Shown: piece by piece, positions 27,608-37,061 of the stretch | Layout: every line of letters starts with the position of its first letter | Position numbering within the stretch: position 1 is the first letter of the stretch | Source of the DNA: Parafilimonas terrae | GTDB taxonomy: Bacteria > Bacteroidota > Bacteroidia > Chitinophagales > Chitinophagaceae | Direction: 5' to 3' | Length of the DNA stretch: 64,000 nucleotides | Assembly: GCF_900115755.1 (NCBI RefSeq) | Contig: NZ_FOXQ01000003.1 | Coordinates: 62,001-126,000 of the forward strand | Program-made: the position numbers and the translations under genes | Notes under the pieces: generated by a model | Databases searched by the model: none | The model's input: only the letters and a program-made list of their open reading frames with translations | Told to the model about the DNA's origin: nothing

Positions 27608-27653
27608 AAAGCGTTTTCCAGGAAGCCTATTCAGAGTTAATTTACTCGAAAGA

Positions 27654-28037
27654 TTAATAACGGTTATAACCACCGCCTTCGCCACGATTACGGTTGTAAC
27701 CGCCACCGCCACGGCTTCCGCCGCCGCCACGGTTGTAACCACCGCCGCCACCGCCAAAACTCTTCTTCTTGTAACCGCCACCTTCACCTTCTTTACGAGG
27801 TGCAGATTCGTTCACAACAATCTTTCTGCCGGATAACTCAGTATCATGCAGGTTGCTGATTGCCTGGCGGGCTGCTTCATCGTCACTCATTTCAACAAAA
27901 CCGAAACCTTTGCTGCGGTTGTTGTTAAACTTATCAGTAATAATTTTGGCAGAAACCACTTCGCCGTAAGGCGTAAATAAATTGTAAAGGTCATCACTGG
28001 TTAGGCTCCAGTTTAAGTTTCCTACATAAATGTTCAT
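27654..28037 (-). CDS. RNA-binding protein, RRM domain with glycine/arginine-rich tail
   Basis: Single-RRM RNA chaperone-like protein of 127 residues from ATG 28037; a frame extension upstream of that codon is hydrophobic nonsense. RNP2 is IYVGNL (residues 3-8) and RNP1 is KGFGFVEM (about residues 45-52). The tail from about residue 85 is GGGGGYNRGGGG-type repeats ending GGGYNRY. Such cold-shock-type RRM proteins are common in Bacteroidota and cyanobacteria and bind single-stranded RNA. A long leader of nearly 400 bp separates it from the next gene, compatible with post-transcriptional or cold regulation. Confidence 0.92.
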   Translation of the reverse strand: MNIYVGNLNWSLTSDDLYNLFTPYGEVVSAKIITDKFNNNRSKGFGFVEMSDDEAARQAISNLHDTELSGRKIVVNESAPRKEGEGGGYKKKSFGGGGGGYNRGGGGSRGGGGYNRNRGEGGGYNRY

Positions 28038-28434
28038 ACTTAAATGTTTAGTTTTTAAAAAGAACAGAAACCCAAAAATCAAAAACATTTACGGGAAACG
28101 TTTAGGAGCAATGGACTAATCTGTAAAAATATACACGAAAATATGGGAAATATTGATTTTTCTGCTTCCCACGTAAAAAATATTAAAAACTTAATTACAA
28201 GGCGTATTTATATAAAAAAAATTGAATTTATTTTCAACCCGTATCTATATTGTCAAAAACTATTAAAACTTTACACTTATACAAAACCAAAAATGCTTAC
28301 TTTATAATTAATAGGGCTAAGTAAAATCCTGCCATCAACATCAGCAAACCTCCATATTCTTTCTTCTGCCAGCCTTGTCATTATCCATATATAAATGCTT
28401 TAAATCAATGTTAATGCACTAAAATTTTATTTTA
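28038..28434. other. AT-rich intergenic region, 397 bp
   Basis: This lies upstream of the RRM gene and downstream of the thioesterase gene, both on the minus strand. It is very AT-rich, with no credible coding frame and no clear hairpin with a T tract. It probably holds the RRM-gene promoter and a long 5' leader. I could not fix a -7/-33 pair. Confidence 0.5.
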
Positions 28435-28842
28435 TCAGAAATATTTAGCCAGCGCTTCTTTAAGATCATCAGGAATACTTCTTCGCTTCCAGGTTTCTTT
28501 GTCAAGAAAATATAAGCTCACCCTTCCGGCTGCAAGCAGCTTGCCTTCTTCATTAAAAACATCCTGGTGAAATTCTATATGATATGATTCAGGCAGTTTG
28601 CGTACCTGGGTTTGTATGGTTAAAAGATCATCGTAAGTTGCAGGACGCAGAAACTTTGTATATAATTCAACAACCGGCATTATTACACCTTCATCTTCCA
28701 TGCGCTTATAGGTAAAGCCCAAAGCGCGAATACTTTCCACGCGGCCTATCTCAAAGTATTGTGCGTAATTGCCGTAATACACTACATTCATTTGATCTGT
28801 TTCAGCGTAGCGCACACGTGTTTGAGTGGTTGATTGATACAT
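28435..28842 (-). CDS. Acyl-CoA thioesterase, YbgC/FadM-like hotdog fold
   Basis: Predicted to hydrolyse acyl-CoA thioesters. The 135 residues have the 4HBT-family opening RVRYAETDQMNVVYYGNYAQ, whose Asp (TDQMNVVYYGNY, about residue 16) is the catalytic residue of the 4-hydroxybenzoyl-CoA thioesterase group. FEIGRVESIR and FLRPATYDDLLTIQTQV follow in the usual order. In Gram-negative bacteria YbgC often neighbours tol-pal; no tol genes are seen here. The substrate is unknown. Confidence 0.9.
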   Translation of the reverse strand: MYQSTTQTRVRYAETDQMNVVYYGNYAQYFEIGRVESIRALGFTYKRMEDEGVIMPVVELYTKFLRPATYDDLLTIQTQVRKLPESYHIEFHQDVFNEEGKLLAAGRVSLYFLDKETWKRRSIPDDLKEALAKYF

Positions 28843-28870
28843 GTTTTTTTAATTATGCTGAATAGAATTA

Positions 28871-28910
28871 ATGCAGTACAAGGGTGTGGCACAACCGTGT
28901 TTTACAACTT
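28871..28910 (+). repeat. Dispersed intergenic repeat, copy 2
   Basis: ATGCAGTACAAGGGTGTGGC followed by ACAACCGTG closely matches the inverted copy at 62461-62503. It lies between the thioesterase and DoxX genes. Confidence 0.65.
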
Positions 28911-28930
28911 ACTCCTGTTCGTACCAAAAA

Positions 28931-29341
28931 TCATTTATTAATCATGCCATCAACGCTTACTTTTCCGGGGCCGCAAAACAACAGGGTAATAAAAGCGCCG
29001 AGAAATAAAATAGCAAGTTCAGATTCTGACATTGGCTTTGCACCGTTGGCGCCAAAAATCACAACCAGCATAGCAATGATTAAAGGAATAGCGGCAAGCC
29101 TTGTAAACAATCCAAGTATAATGAATGCGGCGCAAATTACTTCTGCAAATATGGCCAGTACCAAACTGAAGGTACTTCCCATTCCCAAAAAGTTGTAAAA
29201 GCGGGTGTGCAGCTCTTCAAATTTTACCATTTTGCCGTAGCCGTGTTTTGATAATAATAACACGCCGAAAAAAATCCGTATCACTAACATGGAAAAATTA
29301 AAAGCAGCATCGCTGTATTTAACTGAAAGGAGTTTCTTCAT
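28931..29341 (-). CDS. DoxX-family membrane protein
   Basis: 136 residues with four hydrophobic helices. The opening, ILVIRIFFGVLLLSKHGYGK by pattern (lifted from the region MLVIRIFFGVLLLSKHG), and the segment LFTRLAAIPLIIAMLVVIFG fit the DoxX/DoxD-like family. Members include subunits of thiosulfate:quinone oxidoreductases, but most are of unknown role. No redox partner genes lie nearby. The gene is monocistronic. Confidence 0.82.
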   Translation of the reverse strand: MKKLLSVKYSDAAFNFSMLVIRIFFGVLLLSKHGYGKMVKFEELHTRFYNFLGMGSTFSLVLAIFAEVICAAFIILGLFTRLAAIPLIIAMLVVIFGANGAKPMSESELAILFLGAFITLLFCGPGKVSVDGMINK

Positions 29342-29495
29342 GAATGAATATAATTTTCAAATGCAACAATCACGGCAAAAATAAAGGTCTCCATCTTTAT
29401 CCACAATTAAAACACATATTGATTGATGTTATTTTTTGTTGACAATATCTTTAACCGGTTTTGCTTTTATTTAAGAAAGCATTTAAAATATTTGC

Positions 29496-32400
29496 ATGCA
29501 TACATCGTTGAGGAAATTTATGAAGTACAAAAAGTTAGCCGCTTTAATATACCTTCTGTTATTGATTAACTATTCTAACGCGCAATCAACAAAGATTTAT
29601 AATGATCCTGATGCTGCTTTTAAGCTGGCAAAAGAATTATACCAGCAGCAAAAATTCAGCCTGGCTTACCCGCAGTTTGAGAAACTGTATTTAGATAAAG
29701 CAAGGCAAAGCAGCATACCCATAAGTGTGCAAACTGAAGCAAAATATTATGCCATTGCCTGCCGCCTGCAACTAAATGATATGACTGCTGCTGACGAAGC
29801 AATTGATTTTATTGAGCTTGAACATAATGCACCGCGCATTGAAATGATGTGCTATCAACTGGCTGAGTATTATTACAGGCAAAGTAATTTTACTGATGCA
29901 ATTACTTATTATGAAAAAGCAGGCTTGAATAATTTAAGCAATGAAGAAATTGCCAACATGCGTTTTCATGAAGCTTATGGCTATTTTACCATGCAGCAGT
30001 TTAGTAATGCAAAGCCTTTGTTTGAATCAATAGCACAAATTCCTTCCGACCCTAATTATTACGACGCGAACTATTATTATGGCTATATAGCTTTTGCTGA
30101 TAAAAATTATGCGCAGGCTTTAAACTCGTTCAAGGTAATTGAGAAGCAACCGAAATACCAGCCAATCATTCCATACTATATTGCTGAAATTTATTATTAC
30201 CGTGGTGAAAAAGATGAAGCTTTAGCATATTCGGAAAGCGTGCTGGAAAGAGGCAATCAATATTACGATTTGCAATTGCGTGAACTGGCCGGCCATATTC
30301 ATTTTGAAAAAGGGCATTACAAACAGGCATTGCCTTATCTTGAAAAATATGTGAGCAATACGCCTAAAGTAAGCCGCGAGGATTTATACGAATTATCCTA
30401 TTGTTACTATGATGCAAAACAATATCAAAAAGCAAGCGATGGTTTTAAAGTGCTCGGCGGCAAACAGGATACCATTGCTCAAAACAGTATGTATTTATTA
30501 GGCGACTCTTATTTAAAATTGAATAATAAACCCGGTGCAAGAAATGCATTTTTATTCTGCGCGCTTAACAGCAGCGGCAGCAAACAAAAAGAAATTTCAC
30601 AGTTCAATTATGGCAAGCTGTCGGTGGAATTAGGTTATACAGATGTTGCTTTAACAGAATTAAGATCTTTTATTTCCAACTATCCTAATTCTGAATATTC
30701 AACCGAAGCAAAGGAGCTGCTGGTAAACGTTTTATCTAATACCAACAACTATGCTGAGGCACTGCATTTGCTGGATGCTATAAACTCTCAAAGCGATATT
30801 GTAAAACAGGCTTATCCCAAAATTTTATATGGAAGAGCTGTCGAGTTTATCAATGACCAGCAAATTCAACAGGCAGATAATTTACTGAACAGGATATTCA
30901 GCGCGGAATATAACGGCGCATACATTAGTTATACGAATTTCTGGAAGGGCGAAATTGCTTATCGCCTTAATAACTATGATTCCGCAGTTTACTATTTGCA
31001 AACTTATTTAAGAAACCCGGCTACAAGTGGCGAAGTGAATACAACCAACGCACATTATACTTTAGGCTATGCTTACCTGCGCCAGCAGGATTATGATAAT
31101 TCGCTGCAACATTTTGAACAAGTTGCTACAACGGTAAACGGCAGCGCCGCTCCTTTACAGTCTGACGCTTATTTGCGTGAAGCGGATTGTTATTTTATGA
31201 AGAAACAACTCAGCAGGGCATTGCCTATGTATGAAGCTATTGTAAATTATCAATTGCCTTCGGCTGATTATGCATTGTACCAGAAATCAGTTATTTCAGG
31301 CGCAAGCGGCGATTATGCTCAAAAGGTTTCATTGCTTCAATCTATACAAAACAGGTATCCGTCTTCAACATTAATTGCAGACGCCAACATGGAAGTTGCT
31401 AATACTTACCTGGCAAGTGAACAATATGATGCAGCGGTTAAACCGTTAAACGTAATCATCAACAATAAAAATGCTGGTGCATTTAAACCGCAGGCTTATT
31501 TAAAGTTGGGCGTGAGTTATTTTAATTTAAAGGATAATCAAAATGCATTAAATAATTTTCAAAAACTCATTTCAACCTATCCAAATTCCCCTGAAAGCGA
31601 TGAAGCAGTTAATTATGTGCGTGACATTTTTGTGAGCATGCAAAAGCCTGATGACTTTGTTGCTTTTATGCAAAGGAGCGGTAAAACAGTGAGCTACTCA
31701 GAGCAGGATTCATTAACGTATTCAATTGCACAATCAGCTTATGAAGACCGCAATTTTGATAAAGCTTTACCGGCGCTTACAACTTATCTCACAAAATTTC
31801 CCGCAGGCAAATATTCAGTTGAAGCCAACTATATGGCGGCTGATATTTACAATACGAGAAAAGACTTTCCACATGCATTAACTTATTACAATAACGTAGC
31901 TGCAAAAGCGCCAAATAATTTTGCAGAACAAAGTGTATTGCAGGCAGCCCGTATTAATTATTTTGAATTGAAAGATTATAAACAGGCTGAACAATATTTT
32001 GCCCAGTTAAAAAATATTGCGACAACACCTGAAAACACATTGGAAAGTGAACGCGGTTTATTGCGTTGTCAATATAAACTGAACGAGTTTGATGCAGCAT
32101 TAGCCAATGCACAGGATCTGCTGCAGCAAAAAGGTATTGCTTCAGATGATAAGGCAATGGCTAACTTAATCATCGCTAAAAATTATCAGAACAATAACCA
32201 GCTTAACGATGCAAGCACAGCATATAAAGCTGTTGTAAACACAGGAAAGAGTGAATATGCAGCAGAAGCACGTTATCGCATTGCAGAAATTTTACTGCAG
32301 CAAGACAAATTAAAAGATGCGGAAAAAGCAGGTTTTGATGTAATAAACAAAGCAGGCAGCTATGATTACTGGATAACAAAGGCCTATATTCTTTTAGGCG

Positions 32401-32555
32401 ATGTTTACTTTAAAGAGAAAGATTATTTTAATGCAGAAGCCACATTGCGCAGTGTTGTTGAAAATGCAGGCGATGCACAATTGAAGCAGGAGGCGCAGCA
32501 AAAATTAAACATAGTAGTTGCAGAAAAAGATAAGAACAGTAAGGTAGCACAATAA
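29496..32555 (+). CDS. Periplasmic tetratricopeptide-repeat protein, 1019 aa
   Basis: A signal peptide (KLAALIYLLLLINYSNAQS) follows a short charged lead. The ATG at 29496 or the one at 29520 (MKYKKLAAL) could start it; the second gives a cleaner signal. The rest is almost wholly TPR-like helical hairpins, for example YYYGYIAFADKNYAQALNSF, YTLGYAYLRQQDYDNSLQHF, AYLKLGVSYFNLKDNQNALN and ILLGDVYFKEKDYFNAEATL. That makes perhaps 20 or more repeats, some in the YbgF/BamD-like style (FISNYPNSEYSTEAKELL). It probably scaffolds an envelope complex. The next genes are an outer-membrane barrel and a membrane-anchored HU-like protein on the same strand. Confidence 0.88.
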   Translation: MHTSLRKFMKYKKLAALIYLLLLINYSNAQSTKIYNDPDAAFKLAKELYQQQKFSLAYPQFEKLYLDKARQSSIPISVQTEAKYYAIACRLQLNDMTAADEAIDFIELEHNAPRIEMMCYQLAEYYYRQSNFTDAITYYEKAGLNNLSNEEIANMRFHEAYGYFTMQQFSNAKPLFESIAQIPSDPNYYDANYYYGYIAFADKNYAQALNSFKVIEKQPKYQPIIPYYIAEIYYYRGEKDEALAYSESVLERGNQYYDLQLRELAGHIHFEKGHYKQALPYLEKYVSNTPKVSREDLYELSYCYYDAKQYQKASDGFKVLGGKQDTIAQNSMYLLGDSYLKLNNKPGARNAFLFCALNSSGSKQKEISQFNYGKLSVELGYTDVALTELRSFISNYPNSEYSTEAKELLVNVLSNTNNYAEALHLLDAINSQSDIVKQAYPKILYGRAVEFINDQQIQQADNLLNRIFSAEYNGAYISYTNFWKGEIAYRLNNYDSAVYYLQTYLRNPATSGEVNTTNAHYTLGYAYLRQQDYDNSLQHFEQVATTVNGSAAPLQSDAYLREADCYFMKKQLSRALPMYEAIVNYQLPSADYALYQKSVISGASGDYAQKVSLLQSIQNRYPSSTLIADANMEVANTYLASEQYDAAVKPLNVIINNKNAGAFKPQAYLKLGVSYFNLKDNQNALNNFQKLISTYPNSPESDEAVNYVRDIFVSMQKPDDFVAFMQRSGKTVSYSEQDSLTYSIAQSAYEDRNFDKALPALTTYLTKFPAGKYSVEANYMAADIYNTRKDFPHALTYYNNVAAKAPNNFAEQSVLQAARINYFELKDYKQAEQYFAQLKNIATTPENTLESERGLLRCQYKLNEFDAALANAQDLLQQKGIASDDKAMANLIIAKNYQNNNQLNDASTAYKAVVNTGKSEYAAEARYRIAEILLQQDKLKDAEKAGFDVINKAGSYDYWITKAYILLGDVYFKEKDYFNAEATLRSVVENAGDAQLKQEAQQKLNIVVAEKDKNSKVAQ

Positions 32556-32578
32556 TAAATTTTGAATACACAATATGT

Positions 32579-32595
32579 AATAATCAATATTCAAT
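32579..32595 (+). repeat. 17-bp repeat AATAATCAATATTCAAT, copy 1
   Basis: Identical to the reverse complement of 58897-58913. Both are intergenic. The motif is AT-rich, so chance cannot be excluded, but the second site has further TTGAATATTGA copies. Confidence 0.4.
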
Positions 32596-32645
32596 TCGAT
32601 GATTTTAGTGTTGATTATTAATTTATAAATGCAAGCACTTAAAGC

Positions 32646-34316
32646 ATGAAATATATAATAGCATTTTTCATTTTTGTTTTTATATCATATACAGGTTTTG
32701 CACAACGTACAAAGAATGCAAAGCAGCAAAAAGCCGCATCTGATACAGCGTTGCCGCCAAGAACAGTAATTGTTACATCTGAATTTGCACCGGCTTTAAA
32801 GCCAACTTCAAAAATAAATTTTAACGGCGCCACACCTCTCCCCGATTCGGTGAGGCCAAAACTTGATTATAACATTCCTGTTCAAAATCTTTCGTTTGCT
32901 TACAAATCACCTGCATTAAAAGCGCTTGCAGAAAGCATTGATTCAAATGTTCGCTGGAATAATACCAACTTTATAAAGCTTGGTTTTGGCAACTATACAA
33001 CGCCCTATGCACAAGCCGGTTTGTCTTTAGGTGATGGCGCAAATTCTGTCATTAACTTAAATGGCTTTTATACTTCATCCAATGGCTCATTACAATATCA
33101 GAACTTTAATAAATTAAGTCTTGAAGGCATCGGCATTTTCACTTCGCCCAATAATAAAAATGAATGGAATGCAAATGCTTACTTTAAAGGCACAACACAA
33201 TATTTATACGGATTTCAGCCAGACAGTTTAAAGTTTGATAAATCAGATCTGAGACAAAGGTTTGCTTCCTTTGGCGCCAAGCTTGGTGTGCGTAATAAAA
33301 TAAAAAACGATTTCGGTATTGATTATAACCCTTCCATTGGATTTAATGCATTTGGCGATAATCATAATGGAAAGGAAATGACTTTTATGTATGATGTGCC
33401 TGTGACTAAATCCATAACGGATGTTTTCGATTTTAATGTTGGCATAAACGGAAGCTTCAGCAGGTTTAATGGTGATACTGTAACTATAAAAAATTCCATT
33501 TTTAATGTGGAACCTTCACTGGCTTATAAAACATCAAACATAAAAATCGTTGCAGGGCTTACGCCTTCCTGGAGCAACAGCACATTTAACCTGTTGCCCA
33601 ATTTTACAGCAGATGTAAAACTGAATGAAGAGAAATTCATTTTACAGGCAGGCTTCATTGGTTATTATAACAGGAACTCCTATCAAACACTTGCAGATTT
33701 TAATCCTTTCATACAACAACCCAACGAATTAATTAATTCATTAGTGAAAGAATTTTATGGCGGATTTAAAGGCAGCGCCGGGGATCATTTTACTTACAAT
33801 GCAAGAGTATCTATCTTAAAAATAAATAACCAGCCTTTATTTATAAACGATACAGCTACAGGCAAATCGTTCCAGGTGGTGTATGAGCCGGACATTAACA
33901 ATATGCGTGTGCATGGTGAAATTGGTTATACATCAGGTGAAAAATTTTCTGCATTGGGTGGTATCACCTTAAACAGGTATGCCGGCCTTGATGTATATGA
34001 TAAAGCTTTTGGTTTAATACCAACGGAAATAAATGCGGCCATCCGGTATGTAGCTATTAAAGATTTATTATTGAAAGCTGATGCATATTTCTGGGATGGC
34101 GCAGCATACAGCACAAAAACTATTTCTTCAGGCAAACTTGATCCCGCATTCGATTTAAATCTTGGCGCTGAGTTTTCCTTCTTACCTCAATGGAAAGCAT
34201 GGCTGCAGTTTAATAATGTTTTCAACAATAAATATGAAAGATGGAAACAATATCCCGTGCTTGGGTTTAATATGCTGATTGGAGTTGTATATTCGTTTGG
34301 CGATATAAGAAAATAA
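32646..34316 (+). CDS. Outer-membrane beta-barrel protein (TonB-receptor-like barrel without plug)
   Basis: A signal peptide (IIAFFIFVFISYTGFAQ) leads into a 50-residue periplasmic segment. About 20 amphipathic strands follow with aromatic ends (FIKLGFGNYTTPYAQAGLSL, ASFGAKLGVRNKIKNDFGID, KAWLQFNNVFNNKYERWKQY). The last segment, VLGFNMLIGVVYSFGDIRK, ends close to an aromatic-rich barrel strand. There is no plug domain or TonB box, so it is not a classical TonB-dependent transporter. It lies 90 bp after the TPR gene and 90 bp before the HU-like gene, all on the plus strand. Confidence 0.85.
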   Translation: MKYIIAFFIFVFISYTGFAQRTKNAKQQKAASDTALPPRTVIVTSEFAPALKPTSKINFNGATPLPDSVRPKLDYNIPVQNLSFAYKSPALKALAESIDSNVRWNNTNFIKLGFGNYTTPYAQAGLSLGDGANSVINLNGFYTSSNGSLQYQNFNKLSLEGIGIFTSPNNKNEWNANAYFKGTTQYLYGFQPDSLKFDKSDLRQRFASFGAKLGVRNKIKNDFGIDYNPSIGFNAFGDNHNGKEMTFMYDVPVTKSITDVFDFNVGINGSFSRFNGDTVTIKNSIFNVEPSLAYKTSNIKIVAGLTPSWSNSTFNLLPNFTADVKLNEEKFILQAGFIGYYNRNSYQTLADFNPFIQQPNELINSLVKEFYGGFKGSAGDHFTYNARVSILKINNQPLFINDTATGKSFQVVYEPDINNMRVHGEIGYTSGEKFSALGGITLNRYAGLDVYDKAFGLIPTEINAAIRYVAIKDLLLKADAYFWDGAAYSTKTISSGKLDPAFDLNLGAEFSFLPQWKAWLQFNNVFNNKYERWKQYPVLGFNMLIGVVYSFGDIRK

Positions 34317-34343
34317 ATGAGCCATACATAGCAATCAAAAACA

Positions 34344-34376
34344 TGCCAGGTTTTTTATGGCCAATTCAACCTGGCA
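34344..34376 (+). other. Inverted repeat before the HU-like gene
   Basis: TGCCAGGTT (34344-34352) and AACCTGGCA (34368-34376) form a perfect 9-bp stem with a 15-nt loop, 30 bp before the next ATG. There is no T tract, so a terminator is unlikely; an operator or leader structure is possible. Confidence 0.45.
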
Positions 34377-34406
34377 ACAGGAATAAAAATTATAATAGGT
34401 TAAATA

Positions 34407-34979
34407 ATGCTGAACGAGGTTACCAAATATCTTATCCTGCACAAACACATTGCATTGCCCGGCATTGGAAATTTTTCTGTTGAAACAAAACCTGCACAAC
34501 TTGATTTTGTTAACCGGAGCATAACCTCGAAAGAAAATACAATTGAATTTACCAATGATAAACATGAACCTGAAAACGCTTTTTATAATTTCCTTTCTTT
34601 TGAATTAAAAACAGATGAAGTAACAGCAAAACAATACTTCAATGAATTTATTGCCAGGTTGCGTAATGAACTGAATGAGAAGAAGACTATTTATTTAAAA
34701 GGCATTGGCAGGTTAACCAAGCAAAATGCAGTATCATTGGCGTTTGAACAGGAAGTAAGGCCTGCTTATTTTCCTGAGCTTGTTGCTGAAAAAATTATCC
34801 GTAAAAATGCCGGTCATACCGTAAGGGTTGGTGAAGATGAGAGGACATCTCAAGAAATGCATACCGTATTGCAACAGGCGCAAACATTGAGAAAAGAAAA
34901 ATGGTGGGTAACCGCCGGCATACTTGCTTTGATAGGAATTGCTGCTATAATTTTTTATTACGCCGTATATAACAATTGA
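34407..34979 (+). CDS. HU-CCDC81-like DNA-binding-fold protein with C-terminal membrane helix
   Basis: 190 residues. Two HU-like modules are visible: the first around LILHKHIALPGIGNFSVETK (about residues 8-27), the second around KKTIYLKGIGRLTKQNAVSL (about 92-111). The GIGNF and GIGRL turns are typical of HU/IHF-like beta-arms. After a charged linker a single helix (WWVTAGILALIGIAAIIFYY) ends in a 6-residue tail. Bacteroidota relatives usually carry a SPOR domain after the helix, which is absent here. It predicts a cytoplasmic HU-like head tethered to the inner membrane. It is third in the TPR-barrel-HU series. Confidence 0.8.
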   Translation: MLNEVTKYLILHKHIALPGIGNFSVETKPAQLDFVNRSITSKENTIEFTNDKHEPENAFYNFLSFELKTDEVTAKQYFNEFIARLRNELNEKKTIYLKGIGRLTKQNAVSLAFEQEVRPAYFPELVAEKIIRKNAGHTVRVGEDERTSQEMHTVLQQAQTLRKEKWWVTAGILALIGIAAIIFYYAVYNN

Positions 34980-35015
34980 TATATACTATGCTACTAAATT
35001 AGCATGGAGATAATG

Positions 35016-35561
35016 TTAATGGGTCTTGCTTATTAATTCCTTCTCGAGTACCATAAATTCAAGTGGCTGCAAATGTTTACCGCTTAAATCATCTTCTTTA
35101 AAAGGAATTCTTTCACCGGTATCATAATAGTTATTTCGCTTGTACCAGGCTATTAATTCTGCACGTGCAGCAATTACAAGCATATAAATATAATTGCAAT
35201 TAAGATTCCGTGCATATTCTTCTGCAGCCAACAATAACTGCCGGCCAATACCGCCACCCTGCAATTGCGGGGAAACACTAAACATGCCGAGATAAATTTT
35301 ATTGTCGCGTTGCTGCAGGTTCACACAACCTGTTATTTCGTTTTGAGGATCCGTATATTTCAGCATAACGCTTGCAGGCGTTTGCATAACACGTAAAAGA
35401 TCATTGTAATCGGTGCGCACATCACCGGCAATTAAATCAGCTTCAGTGGTCCAGCCCTGCCTGGAGGCCTCACCTCTGTAAGCGCTGTTAAGCAAAACAA
35501 GCAGTGCTGGAATATCGCTGGTAGTTGCAAGCGTAATAGCTGCATTTGAAAAACTAACCAT
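35016..35561 (-). CDS. GNAT-family N-acetyltransferase
   Basis: Transfers an acyl group from acyl-CoA to an amine. The acetyl-CoA-binding motif A is seen in MFSVSPQLQGGGIGRQLLLA (Q-x-x-G-x-G, about residues 97-116), followed by AEEYARNLNCNYIYMLV and RNNYYDTGERIPF. The N-terminal ITLATTSDIPALLVLLNSAY is the usual GNAT start. The 181 residues are normal for the family. The gene lies 7 bp after the phosphoglucosamine mutase-type gene on the same strand, so they are probably co-transcribed. Its substrate is unknown. Confidence 0.9.
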   Translation of the reverse strand: MVSFSNAAITLATTSDIPALLVLLNSAYRGEASRQGWTTEADLIAGDVRTDYNDLLRVMQTPASVMLKYTDPQNEITGCVNLQQRDNKIYLGMFSVSPQLQGGGIGRQLLLAAEEYARNLNCNYIYMLVIAARAELIAWYKRNNYYDTGERIPFKEDDLSGKHLQPLEFMVLEKELISKTH

Positions 35562-35568
35562 GTTATAA

Positions 35569-36960
35569 TTACATGTATTCTTTTATATCCGCCATTAAAC
35601 GACGGGCAATATTATCAGCAGTGGTTTCAAAATTGCTTTCGGCATAAATACGGATAATCGGCTCAGTATTACTGGTACGTAAATGAACCCAGTCTTTATC
35701 AAACTCTATTTTCAGCCCGTCTTCTGTATTAACAGGGTGGTTTTTGTATTTGCGCTGCAACTGTTCAAAAATGCTTTTTGTATTAACGCCGTTTGACAGC
35801 TCTATTTTGTTTTTGCTGATAAAATAATCGGGATAGGTTTTACGCAATTGCAAAACGCTTTTATTATTTTTTGCAAGATAAGTTAAGAACAAAGCTATGC
35901 CGGCAAGCGCATCACGGCCATAATGTAACTGCGGAAGAATAACGCCGCCATTGCCTTCACCGCCAATAACAGCATTCACTTCTTTCATTTTCGTAACAAC
36001 ATTCACTTCGCCAACGGCACTGGGAAAATATTCGCCGCCATGTTTAACCGTTACATCTTTTAATGCGCGGGTTGATGAAAGATTGCTTACCGTATTACCC
36101 TTTGTTTGCTGCAATACATAATCTGCCACTGCAACCAGAGTATATTCTTCACCAAACAGGCTGCCATCTTCGCAAATAAAACAAAGCCGGTCAACATCAG
36201 GGTCAACAGCAATGCCAATATCTGCATGCAGCTTCTTTACTTCGTTGCATATACCGTTCAAATGTTGCGGCAATGGTTCCGGGTTGTGCGCAAACTTTCC
36301 GTTCACCTCTTCATTCAATAAAATAATATCTTTTACGCCAAGCGCTTTTAATAAAGCGGGAACAGCTATTGCACCTGTGCTGTTTATACAGTCAACAACA
36401 ACTTTAAATTTTTTCTTTTTAATGGCCTCCACATCCACCATTGGCAACTGCACAATGGTTTCGATGTGTTTTTCCATGGCAAAGTTATCGTTTGTAACTG
36501 TACCCAATTTGTCAACAGCTACAAAACCAAACGCTTCGCTATCTGCAAGTGCAAGTAAGCTTTCACCATCAGCAGCGCTTAAAAATTCACCCTGTCCATT
36601 CAATAATTTTAAAGCATTCCATTCGGCGCCGTTATGGCTTGCTGTAATAATAATTCCACCATCGGCATTATTAAAACCAACGGCCATTTCTACAGTTGGC
36701 GTTGTGCTTAAATCGAGATTTATTACATCAATTCCGCTTGCAACCAATGTGGATATTACAAGCTGCTGTATATATGGCCCGCTGATACGGCCATCTCTGC
36801 CAACTACAACGGAATACCTGTTTTTTTTATCCTGGTTTTGCTGCTTCAGCCATTCGGCGTAAGCAGCAGTGAACTTTACAACATCTAAAGGGCTTAAAGA
36901 ATTTGTGGGTTTTCCTCCTATCGTGCCTCTTATTCCTGATATACTTTTTATTAAAGCCAT
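35569..36960 (-). CDS. glmM: Phosphoglucosamine mutase (alpha-D-phosphohexomutase family)
   Basis: Isomerises a hexose 6-phosphate to the 1-phosphate; the GlmM type supplies glucosamine 1-phosphate for UDP-GlcNAc and cell-wall synthesis. The 463 residues have ISGIRGTIGG at the start and the phosphoserine loop IITASHNGAEWNALKLL (about residue 107). The metal loop DPDVDRLCFI, the sugar loop GGEGNGGVILP and the phosphate-binding RTSNTEPIIRIYAES follow. All four family motifs are intact. Assignment to glucosamine rather than glucose or mannose rests on family similarity. It is followed closely by the GNAT gene. Confidence 0.88.
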   Translation of the reverse strand: MALIKSISGIRGTIGGKPTNSLSPLDVVKFTAAYAEWLKQQNQDKKNRYSVVVGRDGRISGPYIQQLVISTLVASGIDVINLDLSTTPTVEMAVGFNNADGGIIITASHNGAEWNALKLLNGQGEFLSAADGESLLALADSEAFGFVAVDKLGTVTNDNFAMEKHIETIVQLPMVDVEAIKKKKFKVVVDCINSTGAIAVPALLKALGVKDIILLNEEVNGKFAHNPEPLPQHLNGICNEVKKLHADIGIAVDPDVDRLCFICEDGSLFGEEYTLVAVADYVLQQTKGNTVSNLSSTRALKDVTVKHGGEYFPSAVGEVNVVTKMKEVNAVIGGEGNGGVILPQLHYGRDALAGIALFLTYLAKNNKSVLQLRKTYPDYFISKNKIELSNGVNTKSIFEQLQRKYKNHPVNTEDGLKIEFDKDWVHLRTSNTEPIIRIYAESNFETTADNIARRLMADIKEYM

Positions 36961-37061
36961 TTTTGCGGTTATTTGCAGTGCGCAAACATACCGTAAAAAA
37001 CAGAAAGCTGTTTTATGGTGAATAAATATTCCGGCTAAAAACTCAAATAAAAACTTGTTGC

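Noticed and set aside
27558-27836. A Thr/Ala-rich frame on the plus strand opposite the RRM gene
   Set aside because: It is the antisense of the glycine-rich repeat codons of the RRM protein and has no independent support.
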